A stretch of 15,459 nt of DNA from JAZKFT01 sp963845495 (GTDB lineage: Bacteria; Bacteroidota; Bacteroidia; Chitinophagales; Chitinophagaceae): the NCBI GenBank assembly GCA_963845495.1, contig CAWJTH010000076.1, forward strand, positions 1-15,459. Direction: 5' to 3'. Under the pieces are notes generated by a model, which saw only the letters and a list, made by a program, of their open reading frames with translations, did no database searches and was not told the origin of the DNA. The number at the start of each line of letters is the position of its first letter. Position 1 is the first letter of the stretch. Shown here in pieces: positions 7,841 to 15,380 of this stretch. Made by a program: the position numbers and the translations under genes.

Positions 7841-8646
7841 TCCAAAAAATACTGCAAGACCGGCCAACCAAGCTGTTCCTTTTTTTTACTGCCTTTTTTG
7901 TAGCCAATGCGTTAATTGCCGAATGTATCGGCGGTAAAATTTTTTCGTTGGAAAAATTATTTGGCCTTACACCATCAGATTTTAGCTTGTTGGGTGAAAA
8001 ACATTTATCCATCAGCCTTACCTGCGGCGTTTTACTTTGGCCGTTAGAATTTGTTATGACCGATATTGTAAACGAATATTATGGTCCCAAAGCCGTTCGT
8101 AGGATTTCTTATATTGCTGTTGCGCTGATCAGTTATGCATTTTTAATGTTTTACATGGCTATCCATATTCCACCAGCAAATTTTTGGATAAGTACTGGCG
8201 TAAAAAATAATGTTCCAAATATGCAAGATGCTTTTAATGGCATTTTTGGACAAGGCCTTTGGATTATCTTGGGAAGCTTGACGGCTTTTTTAGTGAGCCA
8301 AATTGTGGATGTAACTGTTTTTCATAAAATAAAAAAAGTAACCGGCGACAAAAAGATCTGGCTCCGTTCAACCGGTTCCACGTTGGTAAGCCAATTGGTA
8401 GATAGTTTTATCGTTTTATTTATCGCCTTCAAAATTGGCCAAGGCTGGTCGTGGCAATTGGTTTTTGCAGTATGCATAGTTAACTATACGTATAAGTCTT
8501 TTATGGCCTTGCTGCTTACACCCGTTATTTATTTTGTTGAAAAAAGGATTGAACATTATGTGGGACACGAAATAGCCCACCAAATGAAAGCAGCAGCAAT
8601 GGGAAAAGCAGTGGGAGGTTTTGAAAACATCCCCACTGCTGGTTAA
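7837..8646 (+). CDS. yhhQ: queuosine precursor transporter (YhhQ family)
   Basis: A 269-residue integral membrane protein of the YhhQ/COG1738 (Vut_1) family, which takes up queuosine precursors such as preQ0/preQ1 for tRNA wobble-base modification. Family blocks seen are FVMTDIVNEYYGPKAVRR (about residues 72-89) and RSTGSTLVSQLVDSFIVLF (about 176-194). Around six membrane helices are visible, with LITPV-like LLLTPVIYFVEKRIEHY near the C-terminus. The frame is open further upstream to 7693, but that stretch is out-of-frame sequence of the preceding gene. ATG 7837 overlaps that gene's stop and puts the first helix at the expected place. No other queuosine gene is in the window, consistent with salvage rather than local synthesis. 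Confidence 0.9.
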   Translation: MIQKILQDRPTKLFLFFTAFFVANALIAECIGGKIFSLEKLFGLTPSDFSLLGEKHLSISLTCGVLLWPLEFVMTDIVNEYYGPKAVRRISYIAVALISYAFLMFYMAIHIPPANFWISTGVKNNVPNMQDAFNGIFGQGLWIILGSLTAFLVSQIVDVTVFHKIKKVTGDKKIWLRSTGSTLVSQLVDSFIVLFIAFKIGQGWSWQLVFAVCIVNYTYKSFMALLLTPVIYFVEKRIEHYVGHEIAHQMKAAAMGKAVGGFENIPTAG

Positions 8647-8667
8647 AGTTTCTAAAGGGTTTAATTT

Positions 8668-8785
8668 ATTTCCCCACAGATTTAAGAAGATTTAAAACAC
8701 CGCAGATAAAAATGAGCCATCTTTTTAACAAGAAAATCTTCTTAAATCTGCGGTGTTTTAAATCTGATTAAATCTACGGGAAATC
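8668..8785. repeat. long intergenic palindrome, probable bidirectional terminator or repeat element
   Basis: A near-perfect inverted repeat lies between two convergent genes. Arms 8668-8707 and about 8746-8785 pair over about 40 bp with few mismatches; the inner 20 bp (8688-8707 with 8746-8765) are perfect. A second perfect 17-bp pairing (8677-8693 with 8734-8750) overlaps the first, so two alternative folds compete. The arms are built from a repeated AGATTTAA word. The place and symmetry suit a two-way terminator, and the sequence resembles dispersed intergenic repeats of Bacteroidota. Confidence 0.7.
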
Positions 8786-8799
8786 GTTGATAGCCATTT

Positions 8800-11700
8800 T
8801 TATTTAATCTTTAAAAACAAGATATTTTCATTACCCAACTTACAATTGTAAGTACCAACTGATAATTTGCTGATATCAATCTCAGTTTTATCGCCTACAA
8901 TATTTACTTCACTTACCACATGGCCAAGCATATCAATAATTTGGAGATTGCCTTTCAAGCCGGTTGTGGTTGCGTGCAATATTGTGGTTGCTGGATTCGG
9001 GTATATCGAAAACCAGCTTTTATTGATAGTATTCAATTCTACTACATTGCTATAAGTTAATTGGCCATCAATATCAACTTGTTTAAGCCTGTAAAAATTG
9101 TTTCCTGTAAAAGGCTGAAAATCAGTGTAATCGTATTTTTCGCCAGCTTGGGTATTGCTTGGTGCGGTTACAAAAAAGAGGGTTGTAAAATCTTGCCCAT
9201 TGCTGCTTTTTTCAACATAAAAACCCTTGTTGTTGGTTTCTGACGTGGTGGCCCAACTTAAAATATTGGCACCGTTTTGCGAAATACCAGTAAAGTAAAG
9301 CCAAACAACGGGCAAAATAAAACTGCCTTGGTTTTCGAAAGCCCCCATGTCGATTGTTGCATTGTGCAGCCTTGGGTTATTGGCTAGGTCAAGGTCGGTT
9401 GATAAAGAACCGCCTACTGTTGTATAAGCATTGTTGTTGCCAGCGTCTATCGCCATGCTGCCTAGTTGTATGCGGTAATCGCCATTGGCAAAAGGTGCGG
9501 CAGAAGCATTTCCGGGGTTTACAAAATTTGGATTGTTACTGCTATTACTGGTTCCGACATAGCCGCCTTGCACCATGCTGTAGTTGACTATTGGGCTACC
9601 AGTACCATCATCGTAAATTTCATCTCCATTGCCATTGGCGTTATTGCCGTACACAATGCAGTTGTATATGTTGGGCGATGAATTGGAAAGATTTGCAACG
9701 CCTGCGCCAAATCCATTTCCACTGCCGCCCGTAAGAAGATTGCCAGCAATGGTACAATTTACCAATGTGGGCGATGAACCATTATTCCAAATACCTGCGC
9801 CGCTGCCCGTGCCCGAAGCATTGCCGGTAAATTGGCAGCCTATGATAATTGGTGATGAACCATTATCAATGTGCATGCCTGCGCCACCGCCATTGTTGCT
9901 GCTATTGGTGGCATTGCCCAAAAAGGAACAGCGATAAATAGTTGGTGATGAGGCGTTTAAGTGAAGTGCAGCGCCTGAATAATTGGCAAAATTACCCTTG
10001 AACACACAGTTTCTGATGGCCAATTTTCCGCCGTTTGCATTGGCGGTCAGGTCGAGGCCGGCGCCCCAATATTGGTAAACCGTTTGATTATTGTAGCCAT
10101 CACCGCCCGGGCCGGTGGCATAGCCTTTGGTAAAAGTAAATCCATCCACTACCACACTGTCATCGGTTGCATTCAATCCTGCAATTACCATAATATGATA
10201 GCTGCTGCTGTCGCCATTTAAAACAGTAGGATTGTTGGTTATATTTCTGGTACCGCCGCCGCTTGGATAGCCGCCATATAATTTTATATTTCCACGTATT
10301 AATGCCAGGCTAATGGCTGGGTTGCCTAACGTAGCCGATGCCATACCCGCTGGGAAATAAGTGCCACGGCTTACCAGCACACTATCAATGCCAGTACTTG
10401 CCTGCACGGCGGCTAAGGCTTGCGTCAAAGTTTGGAAAGCTGATTGCCAACTGCCGCCATTGTTATTGTCGTTTCCATTGACACTGTCTACATAAACGGC
10501 GCCTGAAAGATTGGTATTGATGGCTGGAAAAGGATACTCATAAGCACCCATATCGATGATACTCCGGCTTAGGCGCAGATTAAGTGCCAAGTCAAAATCG
10601 GTAGCGGCCGAACCGTTACGGTTGGAAGCAGCAGTATTATAAGCGCTGTTGCTACCTGCGTTAATTGCCGGACTTACTGGTTGTAAACTATAATTGCCAC
10701 TGATAGTTGGGGCAGCTGCAGGACTAACAGGGTTTACAAACAATGGATCTAAACTGATGTTGCCCGTGCCTGTATAACCTCCTTGCACAAGACAGTATGA
10801 AACATTTGAATTAGGTGTTGCATTTGTTCCGCTAGGCTCTATGCCGCTTGGGTGGGGAGCAACAAAAACAGGAATGGTGTATCCATCGTAAATACTGTTG
10901 CCATTACCGTTTGCATTGTTGTTGTAAATAACACAATTGGCAAGTGTAGTATTGTTATTATTGGCATGATCCACCCAAATTCCCCCACCATAACTTGCTT
11001 TGTTGCTGGCAAAAGTGCAATTGTCAACGGTAGGCGAAGAATTGAGATTTGCCATGCCGCCGCCTATTGTGGCCGTATCACCCGAAAAAAGACAGTTGGT
11101 AAGTATGGGATTGGAACTTGCATTATTGGTCATACCGCCGCCTGAAACAGTTCCCCAATTGCCTGAAAAAATACAACTGGTAACGGTTGGCGATGATGAG
11201 CTTGCATTGTACATACCGCCTCCTTGCTGTGCGAAATTGCCATAAAATTTACAGTTCAAAATAAAAGGTGAAGAAGAAACATCGTTGTAAATGCCGCCGC
11301 CAAAGTTGCTGGCTTTGTTGCCGGTAATGATGCAATTCCAAATAGATGGGGATGAAGACTGATTGTAAATGCCTCCGCCGGAATAATATCCACCCAAGCT
11401 ACTTGCGGTGCAATCTCCCCCCGTTATTGTAAAACCATCCAACACTGTACTTGTGCCGATATTGGTATTATAAACCACACCGCTTTTGTTACCTTCTAAA
11501 ATAGTAATGTTTGCCACATAATCCCGGTCTCCCAAATCAGTTTCAGTTCCATTGAAACCGCCAAAAACCGACACGCCATCCACTAATGAAAAAGAACTGC
11601 CTGCCGCAGGTTGGTAAGTACCCATAGCTACCCAAACTTGGTCGCCAGAAGTTGCGCCGTTTATTATCCCTTGCAAATCGCCGGAGGCATTTATCCAAGA

Positions 11701-11802
11701 AGTACCATCGCCTGTGCCGTTTGGCACCACATACCAAACATCAGCAAAAGCTGCGCTTATTGTCATTAAGCTTATAACGGAAAGTAGTAATTTTTTATAC
11801 AT
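8800..11802 (-). CDS. T9SS-secreted parallel beta-helix protein with two helix units
   Basis: A 1000-residue secreted protein. Residues 1-20 are a Sec signal peptide ending AFA. Residues about 21-423 and 435-823 are two homologous units. Each begins with a WYVVPNGTGDGTSW- or VYVDSVNGND-type segment and runs through beta-helix rungs with the pattern SSPTVxNCxFxGNxAxxGGGxxN. Each then has a YCLVQGGYTGTGN- or YSMVQGGYVGTSN-type step and closes with a DMGAYE/DMGAFE anchor (choice-of-anchor-Q style). Residues about 828-922 form a beta-rich linker (ILSWATTSETNNKGFYVEKS, YRLKQVDIDGQ). Residues 928-1000 are a type A T9SS sorting domain (FSIYPNPATT, LQIIDMLGHVV, GTYNCKL). It should cross the outer membrane through T9SS and be surface-bound or released. 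No catalytic residues are evident; a glycan-binding or adhesive role is possible. Confidence 0.9.
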   Translation of the reverse strand: MYKKLLLSVISLMTISAAFADVWYVVPNGTGDGTSWINASGDLQGIINGATSGDQVWVAMGTYQPAAGSSFSLVDGVSVFGGFNGTETDLGDRDYVANITILEGNKSGVVYNTNIGTSTVLDGFTITGGDCTASSLGGYYSGGGIYNQSSSPSIWNCIITGNKASNFGGGIYNDVSSSPFILNCKFYGNFAQQGGGMYNASSSSPTVTSCIFSGNWGTVSGGGMTNNASSNPILTNCLFSGDTATIGGGMANLNSSPTVDNCTFASNKASYGGGIWVDHANNNNTTLANCVIYNNNANGNGNSIYDGYTIPVFVAPHPSGIEPSGTNATPNSNVSYCLVQGGYTGTGNISLDPLFVNPVSPAAAPTISGNYSLQPVSPAINAGSNSAYNTAASNRNGSAATDFDLALNLRLSRSIIDMGAYEYPFPAINTNLSGAVYVDSVNGNDNNNGGSWQSAFQTLTQALAAVQASTGIDSVLVSRGTYFPAGMASATLGNPAISLALIRGNIKLYGGYPSGGGTRNITNNPTVLNGDSSSYHIMVIAGLNATDDSVVVDGFTFTKGYATGPGGDGYNNQTVYQYWGAGLDLTANANGGKLAIRNCVFKGNFANYSGAALHLNASSPTIYRCSFLGNATNSSNNGGGAGMHIDNGSSPIIIGCQFTGNASGTGSGAGIWNNGSSPTLVNCTIAGNLLTGGSGNGFGAGVANLSNSSPNIYNCIVYGNNANGNGDEIYDDGTGSPIVNYSMVQGGYVGTSNSSNNPNFVNPGNASAAPFANGDYRIQLGSMAIDAGNNNAYTTVGGSLSTDLDLANNPRLHNATIDMGAFENQGSFILPVVWLYFTGISQNGANILSWATTSETNNKGFYVEKSSNGQDFTTLFFVTAPSNTQAGEKYDYTDFQPFTGNNFYRLKQVDIDGQLTYSNVVELNTINKSWFSIYPNPATTILHATTTGLKGNLQIIDMLGHVVSEVNIVGDKTEIDISKLSVGTYNCKLGNENILFLKIK

Positions 11803-11912
11803 ATAATAGGATTTTTAATGATGGATATTTTAAAACAAGACGTATCACAAACGCCGTAGGATTAAGGCGGAGACTATATTTTGGGCTACCGATTGGATTA
11901 TTTTTGACGATT

Positions 11913-11943
11913 CGAAAATAGAAATATGGCTACGCCAGATCAA
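11913..11943 (-). promoter_or_regulatory. possible promoter of the beta-helix gene
   Basis: On the minus strand a TTG (complement of 11941-11943) is followed after 20 bp by TATTTTCG (complement of 11913-11920). This resembles TTTG-N19-21-TAnnTTTG with one change in the -7 box. It would give a leader of about 100 nt before the ATG at 11802. Confidence 0.35.
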
Positions 11944-12021
11944 TTACTAAATTTGAGTATTTTCTTAAAGCAGGTTTTGTTTCAACTTTGGTGTCGCATT
12001 CTTAAAATGCTTAATTAAATC

Positions 12022-12873
12022 ATGTTGCGACCAATATGTATTAAACCATTTTTTGCTACGGTTAAATACCTGATCTGGCTATTTTTAGCCGGAAAAATGT
12101 TATTTGAAAAAGTTGATGCGCAAACCCATAAAATCGATTTGCTTAAACGAGCGGTTTATGCGGCAATTGACAATCAACAAAAAACAAACGCGATGCTTGC
12201 CTTGTGCGAGGAAGCAAATTCTATGGATATTGACACATTGTTTCATTATGCAACGATGGTTAAACAGTTGGCATCCGCCGAAGGCGATAAAAACAAAGCG
12301 ATGTTGGCCGACGTGTTTCTAGAAACTTGGCTAGCCAGAAAAAGTCTTTTCGACAGTGCTTTACAGGTCTGCAATGCCGATCTTAAAAAAGCAACGTATG
12401 ACAACCCCGATGATGTTTATGCCAAAATGAATAGGCAAAAATGCTATTCGTTGATGCGTATGAACAAACATGAAGATGCTTTATCGCACACTTACCATTT
12501 TTTAAGCGAAGCTGAAGCCAAGCAAGACACTTTGAGCCAAATTTATTGTAAATACATTATTGGCGCCGTGTACCGCAGCATGCAGCAAACCGAGCCTGCG
12601 TTACAATGGTTTTACAAAGCTGCAAACACGGGGAAAGACTCGCTGTACGATGAAAAGAAAAACGCTTTTGGGGTGTATTTACAAATTGGCGGCATGTATA
12701 ATTGGAAAGCAGTTGCCGATTCAACGCAAAAAGATGTAACAACAGATTCGTCTATGTCGTTGCTTTTTTTAGATAAGGCGATTGAAAAAAGCAGACGATA
12801 CGAAAACATTTCGGTGCTTGCCCGGGCGCTTTGTATGAAAGCCGATGCATCTGGAAGATCCTGCCCATATTAA
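12022..12873 (+). pseudogene. TPR sensor histidine kinase, 5' part (apparent frameshift)
   Basis: The 283-codon N-terminal part of a TPR sensor kinase. Residues 1-33 are a Sec signal peptide (YLIWLFLAGKMLF core, VDA/QT cleavage), so the TPR region lies in the periplasm. Helical TPR-like repeats follow, for example YAKMNRQKCYSLMRMNKHEDAL and YIIGAVYRSMQQTEPALQWF. The frame breaks near 12848-12852 in the middle of a repeat: the last residues ASGRSCPY are out-of-frame sequence, while frame +2 from the same point reads LEDPAHIKLAGEYLKEAIRLY. Dropping one base (such as T12850) joins ADA directly to LEDPA. Together with 12845-13981 this makes one protein of about 650 residues, a usual size for this class. 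Possible causes are mutation, assembly error or, less likely, programmed shifting. Confidence 0.7.
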
Positions 12874-13981
12874 ATTGGCAGGCGAATATTTGAAAGAGGC
12901 GATACGTTTATACAACCAACTACATGATACGTTGAGTATTTTAAATGGAATAACTGCTATGTCGGATTATTACCTAAGTTCCGGCCAACCCGATAAAGGC
13001 ATTGCAGCCTGTAAACAAGGCATCGGGATTGTGAAACGCGGATTTGCCTTTCCGCTGGTTGAACTATATTGGACCTTGGCACAGTGTTACAAAAAGGCTG
13101 GCGATTATGTAAATTATGCTGATGTATTAAACTCCATCATCGATTTAAACAATGCTACCTACAAAAAAAATTCTGAAAAAGATTTGGCTGAATTGAACGC
13201 TAAATATGAACTAAGCAGCAAAGAGGCTTTTATTGCTAAGCAAAAGCTGGAAATCGTTTATAAGAATATCTTGATTTTAAGTGCGATTATTATAGTGCTG
13301 CTGATTTTAATGGGTGCATACATTTTATTCCGTAGAAATAAACGCAAACAAGTTAGTGCTTTAGCAGCCGCGGAAGAAAACGAACGTAAGCGGATAGCGG
13401 CAGATTTGCACGACAACCTTGGTACTTATGCAACCGCCATTTCGGCCAATGTGGATGAAATGACGAATAGCAAATCAAATGCCGATCCTGTATTGTTGAA
13501 TAATTTAAAAGAATATTCCACACAAATCATGAACTCGCTTCGTGATACTATATGGGTGCTAAATAAACAGTCTATCACTTTAACTGGCATTAGCGATCGC
13601 ATTAAAAACCATATCCAAAAAATACAACCGGCTTATCCCAGCTTCAACATGTACGTGCAAGAAAACATACAACAGGAGTATAATTTTTCGCCATCGCAAG
13701 CCATGCATATTTTTCGGATTGTGCAAGAAGCCATCCACAATTCACTAAAACATAGTCAGGGCAATTCAATAATTGTGGGTGTTTCTTACAATGAAAAACT
13801 TGTGATTACAGTAACAGACAATGGGATTGGCTTCGACGACAAATCAATTTTTATACAAGGCAACGGATTAGGAAATATGCGGGAAAGGGCGGAGAAAGCC
13901 GGATTCCATATCTTTTTCGAAAAAAAGAAACCATCTGGCAGCAGTATGGTATTGGTTATTGTATCTCAGTTTGAAGTTTGA
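12845..13981 (+). pseudogene. TPR sensor histidine kinase, 3' part with TM, HisKA_3 and HATPase domains
   Basis: The C-terminal part of the split kinase. Residues about 1-125 continue the TPR superhelix and a coiled coil (EKDLAELNAKYELSSKEAFI). A single membrane helix spans 141-162. The dimerisation/phosphoacceptor helix carries ERKRIAADLHDNLG with His189 (HisKA_3). The ATPase domain has the N-box EAIHNSLKHS (Asn299), the G1 box DNGIGFD (325-331) and the G2 box GNGLGNMRER (339-348). All kinase motifs are intact, which suggests a recent lesion or a sequence error. The ATG at 12845 overlaps the upstream frame by 29 bp and could allow re-initiation, but such a product would lack a signal peptide. 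The likely partner is the NarL-type regulator at 14193. Confidence 0.85.
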
Positions 13982-13992
13982 GCAGTAAAAGT

Positions 13993-14054
13993 TTCAGTGT
14001 TTCTGTGCCTTAGTGGCAAACCGATTTTTGCCACTGAGGCACAGAAACACTGAA
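13993..14054. repeat. 28-bp-arm palindrome between kinase and regulator
   Basis: Arms 13993-14020 and 14027-14054 are complementary over 28 bp with a single T/G pair, tolerated in RNA as G-U, around a six-base loop. It starts 12 bp after the kinase stop. The word family (TTCTGTGCCTTAGTGGCAAA) resembles a repeat scattered between genes in many Bacteroidota. In RNA it would fold very stably and may end the kinase transcript or protect its 3' end; it lacks a clear U-tract on the plus strand. Confidence 0.75.
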
Positions 14055-14192
14055 TGGAGATATTGCTTTCTTGCTTTCCGGTTAAGCATTAAATTAAAAC
14101 TGAGACACTACCGGTATTGGTTGTTGATGAAGAAAATAATAAAAAATAAGTATTGGTATGTCTTTGTAAAAATGTCAACTTTATTAAAATAA

Positions 14193-14873
14193 ATGAACAT
14201 GCCTATAAAAGTGGCGCTGGTAGATGATAACATGGTGAACAGAAATACGTTTGCCAGAAAAATACAATCGTTTGATGATGTAACCATCGTGTTTTCAGCA
14301 GCCAATGGAAACGATTGCTTGCAACGCTTAAAAGAATCAAAACCTGAAGAAAAGCCACAAATATTGTTTGTTGATCTTGAAATGCCTTCGCCAAATGGCG
14401 TAGAAGTTATATTGATCGCAAAAACATTGTACCCAAACATCCATTTTATTGTGCTTACTGTTTTTGATGATGACGAAAAAATTTTTGAAGCCATCAAAGC
14501 CGGCGCAAACGGCTATTTATTGAAAGACGAAAATGCACTTGCTTTAAGAAATGCTATTACAAATGTGATGGAACAGGGCGGAGCGCCAATGAGCCCGGCA
14601 ATAGCCCGTAAAGCTTTTGACTTGCTTAGTAAATCTTCCATCGATGCGGTTTCAAAAACGCAAAACGAATCGTTATTGGACAATCTGCTTTCGCAAAGAG
14701 AAAAGGAAATCTTGCAATACACGATTAAGGGTTTTACCCCAAAACAGATTGCGGAAACATTGTTTATCAGCGTGTTTACGGTTCGTAAGCACGTGGCCAA
14801 TGTGTACGAAAAACTGCATGTAAGCAGCAACACCCAAATTATGTCGCTGGCGTATAAGAATAAATGGTTGTGA
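14193..14873 (+). CDS. LuxR/NarL-type response regulator
   Basis: A 226-residue two-component response regulator. The receiver domain (about 4-125) has acidic residues Asp11/Asp12, phosphoacceptor Asp61 in LFVDLEMPSPNG, Thr89 in VLTVFDD and Lys111 in LLKDE, all as expected for a working receiver. A linker leads to a LuxR-type helix-turn-helix (about 165-226): LSQREKEILQYTIKG, then FTPKQIAETLFISVFTVRKH and NVYEKLHV. Phosphorylation should promote DNA binding in the cytoplasm. It follows the TPR histidine kinase by 211 bp with a strong palindrome between, so they are probably cognate but perhaps separately transcribed. ATG 14199 two codons on is an alternative start. The targets are unknown; the neighbouring secreted proteins are candidates only. 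Confidence 0.92.
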   Translation: MNMPIKVALVDDNMVNRNTFARKIQSFDDVTIVFSAANGNDCLQRLKESKPEEKPQILFVDLEMPSPNGVEVILIAKTLYPNIHFIVLTVFDDDEKIFEAIKAGANGYLLKDENALALRNAITNVMEQGGAPMSPAIARKAFDLLSKSSIDAVSKTQNESLLDNLLSQREKEILQYTIKGFTPKQIAETLFISVFTVRKHVANVYEKLHVSSNTQIMSLAYKNKWL

Positions 14874-14949
14874 TTACATATTGAATATTGAATGATTATC
14901 CGCTATTTGGAATTAGATAACTGTTAGAATATGAGCATGTGTGCTTTTT

Positions 14950-15104
14950 AAAGCCCAGCGGGTTGGTATGTTGGTAAAGAAGCAGGAACAATAGCGAAAC
15001 AGAGTGCCAGCGGCACGAAATGTTTGCGGTTCATATATCGCCCCGCTGGGGTTTGGGTGCGTCCTTGTAACGATTTTTTACCAACATTTCGTACCGCTGG
15101 TACT
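14950..15104. repeat. mosaic of nested inverted repeats (CCAGCGG family)
   Basis: CCCAGCGGG at 14954-14962 pairs with CCCGCTGGG at 15042-15050. AGTGCCAGCGGCACGAAATG from 15003 pairs imperfectly with 15081-15104, whose complement is AGTACCAGCGGTACGAAATG. TGTTGGTAAA at 14969-14978 also pairs with 15077-15086. The pairings cross rather than nest simply. Motifs of this kind (CCCAGCGGGG, CCGCTGGTACGAAATGTTGG) recur between genes in Bacteroidota, so this looks like a REP-like or non-autonomous element. Confidence 0.6.
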
Positions 15105-15224
15105 TTATTCCAAATAGCGAATAGCCATGGAATATGTTTATAGGATTAGGTGTTTTGTTCGCAAACCCTTATCGCCCTTGTGTTTCTTTGATCCTTTTCT
15201 TTCGAAGGCCGATCCACAAATAGA

Positions 15225-15254
15225 TTGCGAATATTCTACTCAATCCTATATTTG
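15225..15254 (+). promoter_or_regulatory. promoter-like TTG-N19-TATATTTG
   Basis: TTG at 15225-15227 and TATATTTG at 15247-15254 are 19 bp apart, a full match to the Bacteroidota housekeeping promoter pattern. It would start RNA near 15261 and give a leader of about 120 nt before the ATG at 15381. Confidence 0.4.
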
Positions 15255-15320
15255 TTTATTGCATATTGATATTTTTATCAGGATGTAATTTTTAACTTGT
15301 TATTGCTTGCTAATTAAGCC

Positions 15321-15346
15321 AAGTTGCTTTTCGTTGAAAGCGGCTT
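15321..15346 (+). terminator. small stem-loop followed by TTTTGT
   Basis: AAGTTGCTTT (15321-15330) pairs with AAAGCGGCTT (15337-15346) through ten pairs, two of them G-U, around a six-base loop, and a T-rich tract follows. It could be a weak terminator for transcripts entering from the left or an attenuator ahead of the next gene. Confidence 0.35.
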
Positions 15347-15349
15347 TTG

Positions 15350-15357
15350 TATCTTTG
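15350..15357 (+). promoter_or_regulatory. -7 box TATCTTTG of the gene starting at 15381
   Basis: TATCTTTG in the context TTTTGTATCTTTGCC matches the Bacteroidota -7 consensus exactly and is 23 bp from the ATG, giving a short leader typical of this phylum. The -33 element is poor, since no TTG lies 19-21 bp upstream. Confidence 0.45.
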
Positions 15358-15380
15358 CCATCTAAAATATGCTATAAAAA

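Larger units (their letters stand above)
14874..15380. other. intergenic region with mosaic repeats and tandem promoter-like sites
   Basis: This 507-bp stretch has no convincing coding frame. It opens with a short ATATTGAAT direct repeat (from 14879), holds the mosaic inverted repeats at 14950-15104, a plain A/T-rich part (15110-15220), then two promoter-like sites (15225-15254 and 15350-15357) and a small stem-loop (15321-15346) ahead of the gene starting at 15381. Confidence 0.55.

Noticed and set aside
9629..9937. Pro-rich plus-strand frame of about 100 codons inside the beta-helix gene
   Set aside because: It is a shadow of repeated Gly/Asn/Ser codons on the other strand; such antisense frames recur along the whole gene.
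8800..11802. CRISPR-like or minisatellite array within the beta-helix gene
   Set aside because: The repetition is at protein level (rung pattern), with irregular spacing and no constant DNA repeat or spacers.
14108..14497. 129-codon minus-strand frame over the response regulator start
   Set aside because: It is antisense to a clear receiver domain and has no recognisable domain of its own.
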